Below, in pieces: positions 1 through 10,976 of a stretch of DNA of 64,000 bases. Within the stretch, counting starts at the first letter, position 1. Every line of letters starts with the position of its first letter. Made by a program: the position numbers and the translations under genes. Origin of the DNA: Diphasiastrum complanatum (taxonomy: Eukaryota; Streptophyta; Lycopodiopsida; Lycopodiales; Lycopodiaceae); NCBI GenBank assembly GCA_029204225.1, contig CM055093.1:4742056-4806055 (forward strand), given 5' to 3'. Below the pieces are notes generated by a model. It made no database searches. It worked only from the letters and a program-made list of their open reading frames with translations, and was not told where the DNA came from.

Positions 1-1392
1 TTGGAGGACAGATCCAAGGATGTTTTCTAGCAAATTGATGCTTCTAAACTTGACCCTATCACTCTTGAACAAATCTAGAGTGATGGTACAATGGATTTCA
101 ACCTCTCACCTTGCATATCACTCCTTAACCTATGATTTTTAGCAATTTCTCTCTTCAACCTCAACATACACTCAAAAAATCAGAGAAAATCAATTAGTGA
201 ACCTAATTCAAGCTTCAATTTTAATTTTTTGGCTGATCTAATCCAAGAATTAATCAAGGGATTAGATTCACTATAGAAAATGCTTGATTTTGCACCAAAA
301 AACACTCAAATTGGGTATGTGAGTCAAATTTTGCAAATTTTTGAAATTTCTCAGTCAAAACTGGAGCTGTATGGCCTCACACGTGTGAAAAGGGTTCCTA
401 CAGCCCACAACAAGATCTGGACCAAAAATTTTGAGGATAGCTATCAAATCCAACTCGCTACACAAAATTTGACTAGTTTCCAAAAAACTGCTAATTTTGG
501 CGTTGATTTGGATTACCCTATCAATTTCAACAAAACCTCTTGTACTAGGCTCTGATACCATGTGCAAAAAGTACAAAAAGGACCAAGAGTGGATCCTAAT
601 CTGATCCTCAAGAGGGATTGGTTGTCAGATTACTTGATCTATCAATCTACTTGAGATTAAGATCAATCTAGATCAATTCTAGACACAAAATCCTAACAAG
701 AACAATCATTAATTGAAGGTAGGTGTACTTTCTGGTTTCACACATGTGAAACATTGTCTGAGTACGGACTCCAACCTGAAAATCAAGTACACATTGATAG
801 AACCTCAAAACAATCAAAACAAATGTAGACAAATGGAGAGAATCACTCAAAATTGCTTCCAAAACCAAGATTGGTGTCTCACAATGATTATGGCCAAATG
901 TGGCTCTATATATAAAATAAGTGAGAGCTCGTGGTACTGATCATCCCTCTGATCCCACATCTGTGAAGGTGCTTTGTCATATGATGATTCATCATGCAAA
1001 ATTGACACTTGGACAAAACCTTCTATTTTGAGCACTTTTGGTCCATTTGCCTTCTATATGGAGATCTACTTGGAAATCTTCTAGAAGTCGAAATTCGCCT
1101 ACTTCAGCTTATTCCACACATGTGAGGTGTCCTCTACACATTTGATATGACACCTAACCAAAGGATGTGGCTCTTGCAATCAATAGATTGATGCCATGTG
1201 TCATATGTCTAAGAAACTAGTTTTTGGCCTTTTTAGCCACTAGAACTTGAATTAAATCATATGTACAACCTATATAATTATGGTACATGACAACTACACT
1301 ATTTTCACACGTGGGAACAGGCTCCACACATGTGTGTTTATCTATATACAAGATTTTTGGCCTCTACCAAGCTTATCTTTGCATTTTTCACG
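1..1392 (-). mobile_element. Family A non-autonomous LTR retrotransposon, 5' part (cut by window start)
   Basis: Positions 1-1392 repeat 10419-11809 almost base for base. Read on the minus strand, the piece is a 5' LTR (1392 to 561), a primer-binding site (560 to 548) complementary to initiator Met-tRNA, and the start of the internal region, which leaves the window on the left. The right LTR end reads TTTTTCACG where the other copies have TTTTTCACA. The insertion interrupts a minus-strand gypsy integrase at about 1393, so the rest of that integrase should lie beyond the element's other LTR, left of this window. No coding sequence is visible in the 560 internal bases. Confidence 0.85.
561..1392 (-). 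repeat. 5' LTR of the truncated family A element
   Basis: This 832-bp LTR begins TGTGCAAAAAG on the plus strand and matches 7171-8003 and 10977-11809. The tract GGCTCTGATACCA (548-560) abuts it, which is the primer-binding site TGGTATCAGAGCC read on the minus strand. It contains several near-palindromic CACATGTG/CACGTG blocks. Confidence 0.85.
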
Positions 1393-2010
1393 GATTTCGC
1401 ATCAACAACTTTGACAGCTTTGGCTTCAACCCACTTGGTCATGTAATCAATTGCTACGATAATGTATTGTGCCTGAGATCCTTGCGCGACAGGGTGAATA
1501 GGTCCAACATAATCCAGTCCCCATTTTTCAAACGGTGCTTGCGATAAAACCGGATGCAAGGGTTCATAGTTCTGTCGAGTAGGCCGTCGTGCTCGCTGGC
1601 AAACATCACATGTCTGAATAAAATTTTATGTGTCCTTGTGAAGCATAGGCCACCAACAACCTTATTGTAAAAGTTTGCGAACAGTAATATCTGTAGAGAA
1701 GTGTCCTCCACTCATGCCATCATGTGAAAACATGATTAAATCTGGTACTTCATGCGGTAAAATACACCTTCGTAAAATACTATCTAATCCACGATGATAC
1801 AATTGTCCTGCAATTAATTGATAAGGTTGATCCTTATGAATCAATTGTCCCTTCTGTACTTTTGTCAGAGAGTCATTTGGTTGTCCTAGCATCAGGAACT
1901 CAACAATATCTGCTGCCCACTCAGTGACTGCTTCAACATAGAATAACGCAGCATCTGGCAGTTCATCATCCACTTCAGTGTTAACTGGTGGGAGAACTGG
2001 AAAAGATTGT
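1393..2010 (-). pseudogene. Ty3/gypsy integrase fragment
   Basis: The minus-strand translation gives, in order, the post-RNase H linker (VDDELPDAALF), an integrase zinc-binding region with the CDVC pair near 1605, and the catalytic core start with LDYVGPI (first Asp) and AIDYMTKWVEAKAV (second Asp region). The family is Ty3/gypsy integrase, which inserts element cDNA into the host genome. The reading frame shifts near 1660-1690, and the core is cut at 1393 by the family A LTR, so the protein cannot be functional. The adjoining RT-RNase H block is on the opposite strand, which is abnormal for one element. Confidence 0.8.
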
Positions 2011-3411
2011 ACGAGTTGGATCACAACTTACTCCTGAACAGTATCAAGCACTCCGCTTGTTACTTATTAAGTATCAAGATTGCTTTGCTTGGACTTATCA
2101 AGATTTGAAGGGTATTCCGACATCATTGATTGAACATACCATACCTTTAGTACCTGATGCAGTTCCAAAGGTTACAAAGTTCTATCGTTGTAATCCTAAT
2201 GTAGTGGATCTGATAAAGAGAGAACTTCAGAGATTGCTTGATGCCGATTTTATTTGTGAGATTGAGCATACTGAATGGATTTCACCGATTGTCATTATTC
2301 TTAAGAAAAATGGGAAAGAAGATCTGTGTGAACCTCAAAGCGTTGAACAAAGTGACGCGGAAGGATCACTTTCCGTTACCTTTTACTGAAAGCATTTTGG
2401 ATCGCCTTGCTGGAGCGGAAGCTTATAGTTTTCTGGATGGATTTAGTGGTTCAACCAGGTTAAGATCGCACCTGCCGATCGCCACAAAACCGCTTTTGCA
2501 ACAGAATGGGACACCTATGCTTACAAAGTAATGTCGTTTGGACTCTGTAATGCACCAAGTTCATTCTAAAGAGTAATGCAATTCTCTTTTAAAAATTATC
2601 TGCAGAAATTCCTTGAAATTTACTTGGATGACTTGGGAGTTCATAGTATAGATACAGACCACTTGGATTGATTGGAAAAAGTATTTGAAAGATGTCGCAA
2701 ATATCAAATTTATCTTAATCCAGAAAAATGTCAGATATGGGTTTCCCACGGAGTTGTGCTTGGACATGTGATATCAAGACATGGTATTGCCACAGGTTAT
2801 TCTAAGATCAAAGTTATTGTGGAATTGCCACCGCCAACAACAATTCATGGAGTTTACGTGTTTATGGGTCATGCGAACTACTATCAAATCTTTATTATCT
2901 TCTTTGCAAATTTTGCACGACCTATATACAAACTGACTATTGTTCCTATTTGGATAGTAGAAGCGTTAGAAGCCTTTGAAAAATAAAAAAAAAACATTAA
3001 TTTCAGCACCAATACCGCATTCTCCAGGTTGGACGATAGAATTTCATATTCATACGGATGCTTCAAAATATGCCATTGGATCAGTTTTGACGCAGCCAGG
3101 TGACTATAAGAAGGATTATCCTATACGATTTGCAAGCAGACAGCTTACAGATTCAGAAAAGAATTATTCAACGACAGAACGTGAGGCATTGGCCATGATT
3201 TTTTCTGTTCAAAAATTTTGTCACTACCTCATGGAAATGCACTTTGCATTTTATACGGATCATCAACTGTTACTTTACTTAGTAAAGAAGACGTGCAATA
3301 CTAGACGTATTGCAAGATGGTTATTGTTATTGATTGAATTTGACCTTCAAATTGTAGTTCGAAAGGGGAAACAACATCATCTAGCCGATCACGTTTCGCG
3401 AATCGAATCCG
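1990..3411 (+). pseudogene. Ty3/gypsy reverse transcriptase-RNase H, frameshifted
   Basis: The plus-strand translation in three frames covers a gypsy RT and RNase H. It has the N-terminal TEWISPIVIILKKNGK block (about 2270-2330), the FLDGFSG block (about 2430), the catalytic YLDD box (about 2620), and the LNPEKCQI and LGHVIS blocks (2715-2780). The RNase H follows with HTDASKYAIGS (about 3050), a TTEREALA block (about 3170), a YTDHQ block (about 3255) and the terminal LADHVSRIES (about 3385-3410). Frameshifts near 2330 and 2460, and stops near 2570 and 2670, show it is dead. It lies head to head with the integrase fragment at 1393-2010. Confidence 0.85.
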
Positions 3412-3770
3412 GCAAGATTCATTGGCTGCATCTTAGCTGGGTCATCGTAAACTTCTTTAGATTCCGACATGTGTTCTTCAGGTTCATGATGTGATTTAGG
3501 TAACATGATAACCACACCATCCAATGTATAATGTTTAAAATGCTCGGACATATCATGCTAGACTATGTTTGCTTGTCCTTTTTCAAAAGGACTTGTCTTG
3601 AGTCTTCGTTTAGCCTTCTTAGCAGGAATTGATCGTGGAGGTGATGACTTTCGAGATGATAAATCTTTCTTCAAAGGTGAAGACTTTCTAGATCTGTAGG
3701 TGATTAGTTTCTTGATTCTTGTTTCTTGTTGTGTAGTTTAATCTTGATGCTTTTATGCTTCTTGATTTCT
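3412..3770 (-). pseudogene. Gypsy polyprotein linker fragment
   Basis: The minus strand reads as a charged, non-globular stretch (PPRSIPAKKAKRRLKTSPFE, then LDGVVIMLPKSHHEPEEHMS). This resembles the protease-RT linker of gypsy polyproteins. Its strand matches the integrase at 1393-2010 and not the RT block between them, so it fits as the upstream part of the same minus-strand element. There is an in-frame stop near 3560. No catalytic domain is visible. Confidence 0.5.
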
Positions 3771-4113
3771 TAGAATAGTCTGGTAGATAGATTTGTAGAT
3801 TGCTCTCTGATTTAGAACGTTAATTTGTGTTTGAGCAAGGATTGGTTGCATGGCTTGTAAATGCATGTAGCTGGAGTGAACGAAACTGTTTCATCCCACT
3901 GACAGGCTGGGAATTCAACCGTTGAACTGACAAATAATCTACCTGGAAATAGTTCTAAACAAGTGGACCCAATTGAAAAGAACTGAGTTTTGGAAATGGG
4001 CAAAAACACTCGGTTTCCAGAGTGGAAACCACCTAAGAAGAAAACATAACGAAGTAAGAAAAAGAGAGATAAAAAAAAGAACCGTGTTCATAGATTTTGG
4101 TTGGAATCTGTGA
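3771..4113 (+). repeat. Probable 5' LTR end of a gypsy element
   Basis: No coding is visible. The last part, ending GAATCTGTGAACA at about 4113, is matched in reverse at about 44530-44575. In both places it is followed by a tract resembling TTTGG(C/T)G(G/C)T and then by the same tandem-repeat leader and gag. I infer the LTR/internal junction here. The left LTR end is not resolved. Confidence 0.45.
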
Positions 4114-4194
4114 ACATTTGGCGGCTTTTCCACCGCTACACAAACATTTATAATCATAACACCATTTCGATCTCACATATGCATCTTCACCGAC

Positions 4195-4745
4195 CTCATC
4201 ACCTTGGTTTCGACCGACGTATAGTTCTATTCTCGACCGAGGCCCTACCATAAATATATCACCACGTCCTGAGTTTGAAATCTCAACCGATACTTATCGA
4301 TCAGATCTCAACCAAGCATTTCATTGACACCTTGATCGAGCCACTTAGTTGACATCTCGACCGAGGAATCTCAGTCCCATCTCAACTGAGTATTTTCAGT
4401 CTAATCTTGACTGAAGACTTTTGTTAGATTTCAATTGAGGGCATTCCGTTCAGATCTCGATCGAGCGCATTCTGTTCAGATCTCAACTGAGCGCATTCCA
4501 TTAAAATCTTGACCAAGCGCATTTCATTCATATCTCGATTGAGTGCATTCCTTCAGATCTCGACCGAAGACTTTTGTCAAATCTCGACTGAAGACTTCTG
4601 TTAAATCTCGATCGAAGACTTCTGTCAAATCTCAACTGAAGGCATTCTTTCAGATCTCAACCGCATGTTTTTATCAATTTTCAACTGAGTGTTTGAATTT
4701 ACAATCTCAACCGAGTCAACTCCAAAACAAAGTCAACTCTATTAT
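4195..4745 (+). repeat. Tandem repeat leader (ATCTCGACCGAG-type) of a gypsy element
   Basis: About 20 degenerate copies of a short unit built on ATCTCGACCGAG plus a 12-20 base spacer (often GCATTC or GACTTCTGT) fill this stretch. It lies between the inferred LTR end and gag. The same array occurs in reverse orientation at 43625-44470 in front of the related gag, so it belongs to the element family. Confidence 0.75.
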
Positions 4746-4779
4746 TTGACTAGGTTTTAGTATTGGCCAATTACCATAG

Positions 4780-6149
4780 CTGAAGTTCCATACGATTGAC
4801 CACACTTTTACGTTGCCGAATCCTCACATGCACCAGCTCACTTAAACGAAGCTTTTGCAAATAATGTTTCGCATATTGAAAAATGTACTCCCAAGTTAGA
4901 TCTTTCAAAGTACAACGACAACACTGATCCTCAAAGATTTCTTCAAGTCTTTGAGAACACATGTGATGTCTATGGCGAGACATCACCAGAGGCCATGGTT
5001 CAGCTCTTCTCGATGACCATGATCGATTGAGCACGAGAATGGTTTTTTAACCTTGATTGTGACCATAAATGAGACTGATCACTCTTGAAGGAGGCATTCA
5101 TCAAACGATTCAAGCCCTTTTCTCTGATCGAAAGTCCTTTTGTCAAGCTGAGTAATATCAAAATGACAAAACATGAGAAAGTACGTGACTACATAGAACA
5201 GTTTAAAAGATTAAAAAGTCAAGTACAGGAACAACCAACCGAATCTATGCTCATCATTTGGTTCCTTGTTGAACTCCCACGATGGATAAGACGTAAACTT
5301 TGCTCCAATGATGAATACACATCATTGAAACAAGCCATGTCTGATGCCATTTGAGAAGAAGACGAGGGATCAGATGTCGATGAGCCATGTGAACGGAGAG
5401 CACATCATGTTGTCCATGAAGCTCAACCAAATGAGAAAACAAGAGAACAATTATGGAGATCACAAATGGAGTTGCTTAACTAGCAACACCAGCAACAAAT
5501 GGAGAAACTCACGGACTTTATGGGCCATACCTCACTCTATTGCTCTTATAACCCGAGAAACCAGCCTCACAACCAATCAAGGGGCCATTATCAACCTCCT
5601 CGACAACAATTTGTTTCACATAACCAACATTAGCACTACCCACCACGAAACAACCAAGTCCATATACAAGAGTTGCCAAGACAGTCTAGACATGAACCTC
5701 AACCACAATTGGCACTCTTAGGTCCACCTCCAAGGGGACAACCTGATCTAGGAGCACAAAAACATAGACACCCTCGAGAATCTGCACAAACACATCTTGC
5801 AGACAACTCCTATGATCACACATACAATCACGATACAACACTCCCATCTTCTAGTTCTCGACCATATCCAAGTGACAACTCGTGCTCGTGCAAACGGGAT
5901 GAGTATTCCACAAACCTAGAACATCCAGCACAACTATCCATCCAAGATGGTTATGCTATTGCCACGAGACCAATGAGTAACCGCTATTTTATTTGTGACA
6001 AAACTGGCCACTTCATGGTTGATTGTAAAGTTAAGAACCAATACCATGTAGAGTGTCTAGACTGTGTTCACAAACATAGTTTCAAAGACTGTCCTAAACA
6101 ACCTAACATGATCCTTCTAGCACATCATATATCATCAGAACCTATTTGA
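4780..6149 (+). pseudogene. Ty3/gypsy gag, decayed
   Basis: This is the gag of a plus-strand gypsy element, the capsid/nucleocapsid protein that packages element RNA. Visible blocks are the capsid start KLDLSKYNDNTDPQRFLQ (about 4890), FIKRFKP (about 5100), and the typical retrotransposon gag block KVRDYIEQFKRLKSQ (about 5180). Near the C-terminus is a CCHC knuckle (RYFICDKTGHFMVDC, about 5985-6030), followed by a second cysteine cluster. Several in-frame stops (for example near 5028, 5070 and 5353) and frame changes near 5400 and 5680 make it non-functional. A related gag lies on the minus strand at 42400-43450. Confidence 0.8.
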
Positions 6150-7170
6150 GTTCTTACCAGAGCCCAGCGCCAACACCAAGAACAACAACAACACATTGCC
6201 AAATCTAAAAACCATTAGGAAAGCCCCTTGATAGCTTCCACTTTACCCAAAGATTACCCAGACCCAAAAGTGGAACAAAGGTAGTACAATGAATTTAGAG
6301 ATGAGGTTTTGTGAGAGGAAGAAAATATGGAAGGTCTGTTATCCGCTCAAATCTCTGAAAAAGAGCAATCCCTACCGAGACTTGAGGTATTCTCTGAACT
6401 CCTACAAGCTCAAATCACCATGCCATTCCATAGCATGATAAAGCCTTTCACAAGGCTTCAACGCTATATCCATCGTAGTTTTTAGCTGCCTACTATTTCT
6501 GATGAGCAGCAAAAACTAGAAGAGATCTTGAAATTCCTCAGATTCCTATGAACTTGATGAATATAGATGTTGTTAAGGCCTCTAGCATCACCTTACTTAT
6601 GACCTAATGGCTTTGTCATTGGCAAAGTCATGGGGATTCCATACCCTTGATCAGCCACGCTACAAACTTCGCATGGCTGATTAGCCGGTTACAGACCCTG
6701 CAGGTCATTTATCGAATATCAACGTACGTATTGTAGGTGTCAAATTTACCATTGATTTCTAGATCTACCAGATGATGCAAATACATATCAACTCCTCCTT
6801 GGCACACCTTGGCTACAGATGGCAGGTGTTGTCCAAGACTGGAAACGTAGCAAAATCACCTTTAGCAATCATGACAAATGAGTCACTATTGACTCAACTG
6901 GCCATGTCAAGCCCACTAAAGTTTATGATGATTAGTCATCAACAACTTATGACGAATCAGATAGTGTCCTGATCCAACCGAAAGGCCACAATACGAGATC
7001 CACAAATATTATAAATTGGGGTCAAGCACTGGCTACTGTTGACTGTGCTGATTCCAACAGATGTCATATCAAAACCGCTGCAGAGGATGTGTCTATTCTA
7101 CCATCTTCTACAGACGTTTTCATTTCGCTTATGATAATTGACCCTATTCCTATAGCCTGGTGCCCAAGAG
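6150..7170 (+). pseudogene. Gypsy protease/linker region, decayed and split
   Basis: The translation continues from gag with frameshifts. SLAKSWGFHTLDQPRYKLRM (about 6610-6680) resembles the retropepsin region after the catalytic DSGA, and a GTPWLQMAG-type block lies near 6800. The catalytic Asp triad is not visible. At 7166-7170 (AAGAG) the sequence is interrupted by the family A element and resumes in the same sense at 11810. Confidence 0.6.
7166..7170. other. Target-site duplication AAGAG (left)
   Basis: AAGAG directly precedes the left LTR at 7171 and is repeated directly after the right LTR at 11810-11814. A 5-bp duplication is standard for Ty1/copia-type and gypsy-type integrases. Confidence 0.9.
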
Positions 7171-8003
7171 TGTGCAAAAAGTACAAAAAGGATCAAAAGT
7201 GGATCCTAATCTGATCCTCAAGAGGGATTGGATGTTAGATTTACTTGATCTATCAATCTACATAAGATTAAGATCAATCTAGATCAATTTTAGACATAAA
7301 ATCCAAACAAGAACAATCATTTATTGAATGTAAATGTACTTGCTGGTTTCACACGTGTGAAACCCTGTCAGGGTATAGACTCCAACCTGAAAATCAAGTA
7401 CACATTGATAGAACCTCAAAACAATCAAAACAAATGTAGACAAATGGAGAGAATCACTCAAAATTGCTTCCAAAACCAAGATTGGTGTCTCACATTGATT
7501 ATGGCCAAATGTGTCTCTATATATACAATAAGTGGGAGCTCGTGGTACTGATAATTCCTCTGATCTCACATGTGTGAAGGTGCTTTGTCATATGATGATT
7601 CATCATGCAAAACTGACACTTGGACAAAACCTTCTATTTTGAGCACTTTTGGTCCATTTTCCTTCTATATGGAGATCTACTTGGAAATCTTCTAGAAGTC
7701 AAAATTCGCCTACTTCAGCTTATTCCACACATGTGAGCTGTCCTCTACACATGGGATATGACACCTAACCAAAGGATGTGGCTCATGCAATCAATAGATT
7801 GATGCCATGTGTCATATGTCTAGAAAACTAGTTTTTGGCCTTTTTAGCCACTAGAACTTGAATTAAATCATATGTACAACCTATATGATTATGGTACATG
7901 ACAAGTACACTATTTTCACACGTGGGAACAGGCTCCACACATGTGTATTTATCTATATACAAGATTTTTGGCCTCTACAAAGCTTATTTTTGCATTTTTC
8001 ACA
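7171..8003 (-). repeat. 3' LTR of the family A element
   Basis: The 833-bp repeat starts TGTGCAAAAAG and ends TTTTTCACA on the plus strand. It differs from the right LTR by few substitutions and no length change, so the insertion is fairly young. It contains a perfect TTCACACGTGTGAA palindrome near 7350. Confidence 0.9.
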
Positions 8004-8143
8004 CTCCTCCTCAAAAATCTAGCTTGGTAAATCTAGCTTGATGGAAAACGTGATGATCTTGAACTTGACTCCATGGGCTGAATTGGTCTTTGCTGGTTCA
8101 AAAGGTGTGAAGATCAGCCAATGAGCTTGATGTTGATCTGAAA

Positions 8144-9370
8144 TCACCATATCCATGATAGTGCTTCTTTGATGTTGACATCTTTGATGAGCTTGAGAGC
8201 TTTGCACCATCCTAGCACCTCCAAAATTGATTCCTTCCAATTTTCATGTAGATGCTTGACTTTGAGGCTTGCTCCTTCTCCATGTGCATGCTCCTCCTTG
8301 ATGTAAATCCGAGACCTCCATGTCTCATAATGATCACAACAAGTATGACCATTCAATATGCACTTCCTATGATTATCACGATTACTTATGCTAGAAACAT
8401 AAGTCCAAAAATCACCACAACTTGGCATGATTTTTCCAATATTGAAATCAAAAGGTATTTCCATCTCAATAAGGCTAACTACTTCCTTGTGGATATAAGT
8501 GTCCACTTTGGATGCTTCACTTATTCTCATAAGAAGTTTACAACTTGCCTTTAAGATTGAAAACTTACAATTTTCATCTTTATGAATGAACACATCATTC
8601 ATGATCTTATTGAAACCAAAAGATCCTACATTATGAAGATATTTACATTTCCTTGACTTCATAACTAATGTAAGCTTACAAGGAAAACATATTTTGCTAT
8701 CTTTTAAGGCATCACACTCAACTAGTATTGCCTTAATCCACCTTTGAGATACAAAAATCTCTTCAAAGCAAAATGGTTCTTCATAAGTTGACATGATAGC
8801 ATAAATGAAACTATTTTCATTTTGTGATTGATGCTCCTTTTTCTTGATTGATTTCTTTTGGATCATAACAATAAGTTTGAACTTATCTAAAGTTCCAAGC
8901 AAAATACTTTCCAAGGACATAAAATAAATCCAAGTTACTTTCATGAAAGTGACATCTATCTTTGCATCTTGAACCAAACAATGCACTTCCAAATGAAAAA
9001 TTTCAAAAGATTTGACATGTGTTGTGATGGACTGTTGAAGACAAATCTTGCAAGTCCTTATGAGACTCCAAGCCTCATTCACCTTTCCACAAAGGAAACA
9101 CCTTTCCTTGGACTTGTCCTTCTTGTATTTGCATTTCGAACTTGAAGCTCCATCCTTCACCTCGGCCCCCTTGCCTTGGTTCTCCTTGGATGGATTGGGC
9201 TTCTTTTTGTAGCATCTTGACAAAATATATCCTCCCTTGCCACAAAGGTTGCACTTAGGATCCTTTCTTTCCTTCAGTAGGATGCCACCTATTGATGCCA
9301 TGTGAATAAAAACCTGTGATATGATTCTACAAATGTAATTTGTGACTTTCAAGAGACTAGATTTGAACAT
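8144..9370 (-). CDS. Unrecognised protein carried by family A, with degenerate gag-type zinc knuckle
   Basis: The 408-codon minus-strand frame is open throughout. Near the N-terminus (residues 40-53) is a C-X2-C-X4-Y-X4-C motif, a retroviral-type zinc knuckle in which the usual His is Tyr. A basic Lys-rich stretch and a second cysteine pair (CFLC, about residues 91-94) follow. The rest (residues 105-408) matches no family I recognise: no DSGA, no integrase HHCC or DDE, no YVDD. The stretch around residues 230-290 (VFIHKDENCKFSILKASC and after) is recognisable in the diverged element at 54983-55327. It may be the tail of a gag or a captured sequence. The true start is unclear because 1.6 kb of non-coding leader precedes it. 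Confidence 0.6.
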   Translation of the reverse strand: MFKSSLLKVTNYICRIISQVFIHMASIGGILLKERKDPKCNLCGKGGYILSRCYKKKPNPSKENQGKGAEVKDGASSSKCKYKKDKSKERCFLCGKVNEAWSLIRTCKICLQQSITTHVKSFEIFHLEVHCLVQDAKIDVTFMKVTWIYFMSLESILLGTLDKFKLIVMIQKKSIKKKEHQSQNENSFIYAIMSTYEEPFCFEEIFVSQRWIKAILVECDALKDSKICFPCKLTLVMKSRKCKYLHNVGSFGFNKIMNDVFIHKDENCKFSILKASCKLLMRISEASKVDTYIHKEVVSLIEMEIPFDFNIGKIMPSCGDFWTYVSSISNRDNHRKCILNGHTCCDHYETWRSRIYIKEEHAHGEGASLKVKHLHENWKESILEVLGWCKALKLIKDVNIKEALSWIW

Positions 9371-10963
9371 CTTTAATAATCTAGAATGATCTACAAAAGA
9401 TCTAGCTCACAAACCTAAGAATCAATCTTCACAGTAATGACTAGTCACTTGGAAACTTTGCTTTGATCACTAAGACAAAAGCACACAATCTTTGAATCAA
9501 ATCACTAAAGAAATCAGATCCAATGTCCTATTGGACTCATCAAATACCAATGACTCTTTCTTTTGAAAGTTGAAATGGATATGAAAAAGATTTGACACCT
9601 AGATTCTCCTTTTCACTTGACTAGTTCTCTCAACACTTGAGGGTCTTGAACAAAAGATGGGTTTTGTTTCAAATACATGAAAATCAAACTTAATCACTTC
9701 TTTTGGACTCACTCTTGACCCAAATAATCTCACTCTTGAGATTTAGAATGAATTTGATTTGATTTGACAACAAACTATACCACCAATTTTTCACAAAGCT
9801 TACAAAATTAGACAACTAGAGATTCACAAAGATCTCAACCATGCATGAATACTCAAATATGGACTCCTCCTCATTCTAGACATCCAATGGGATCTCAAAT
9901 TGACCCTCACACTCTCACAAAGAAAGTTGAATAGAACTAATTTGAGTTTCATACATACTATGTCAATTTTTGCTCAATAAATTGAATTCAATCACTCCTA
10001 TTGGATTCCACCAATTACTCTACCTTTTAAGACTTGGAATGAAATTCAAAATCAAAAGTTGTGATTTTTCTCACTAAGATATTGTGCTTCAAAGAGCTAA
10101 TGCCACTTAGAAAGATTGAACACCTACGAGAATACAAATTCTCCACCAATAGCAACACAAAATGAGCTTCTAGATCTTGCCTTCTACAAAGGAAGGAACT
10201 CTTTGAAAATTGGATCTCTCTCTACACATTTGCCATAGACACCTTAATGACTCTTTTCAAACCTCACAAACACTCAAACAAATTGAGTAGGATTGAATAA
10301 TGTCACTTGGATCTCAATCTCTTTTCTAGAACTTTCAATTGAAGCCAATCTATGTCAAATTCTACAAAAGATTTGCATAGATGCTCTATATGCACTAGAA
10401 ACTCTCAAAGGTTTCACTTGGAGGACAGATCCAAGGATGTTTTCTAGCAAATTGATGCTTCTAAACTCGACTCTATCATCTTGAACAAATCTAGAGTGAT
10501 GGTACAATGGATTTCAACCTCTCACCTTGCATATCACTCCTTAATCTATGATTTTTAGCAAAATCTCTCTCAACTTCAACATACACTCAAAAAATTAGAG
10601 ATGATCAATTAATGCACCTATTTCAAGCTTTAAATTTAATTTATTGGCTGATCTAATCCAAGAATTAATCAAGGGATTAGATTCTCTATAGAAAATGCTT
10701 GATTTTGCATCAAAAATCACTCAAATTGGGTATGTGAGTCAAATTCTACAAATTTTTGAAATTTCTCAGTCAAAACCGGAGATGTATGGCCTCACACGTG
10801 TGAAAAGAGTTCCTACAACCCACAACAAGATTTGGACCAAAAATTTTGAGGATAGCTATCAAATCCAACTCGCTACACAAAATTTGACTAGTTTCCAAAA
10901 AACTGCTAATTTTGGCTTTGATTTGGATTAACCCTATCAATTTCAACAAAACCTCTTGTACTA
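9371..10963 (-). other. Non-coding leader of the family A element
   Basis: This 1.6-kb stretch lies between the primer site and the long reading frame. I see no convincing coding on either strand. The part from 10419 onwards is shared with the other family A copy (1-560). Confidence 0.6.
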
Positions 10964-10976
10964 GGCTCTGATACCA
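10964..10976 (-). other. Primer-binding site, initiator Met-tRNA type
   Basis: The plus strand reads GGCTCTGATACCA, so the minus strand has TGGTATCAGAGCC directly abutting the 5' LTR. This is the usual plant Ty1/copia primer site. Confidence 0.9.

Noticed and set aside
7571-7800. Short frames shared by both family A LTRs as possible genes
   Set aside because: They lie in LTRs, are open on both strands, and change frame between copies.
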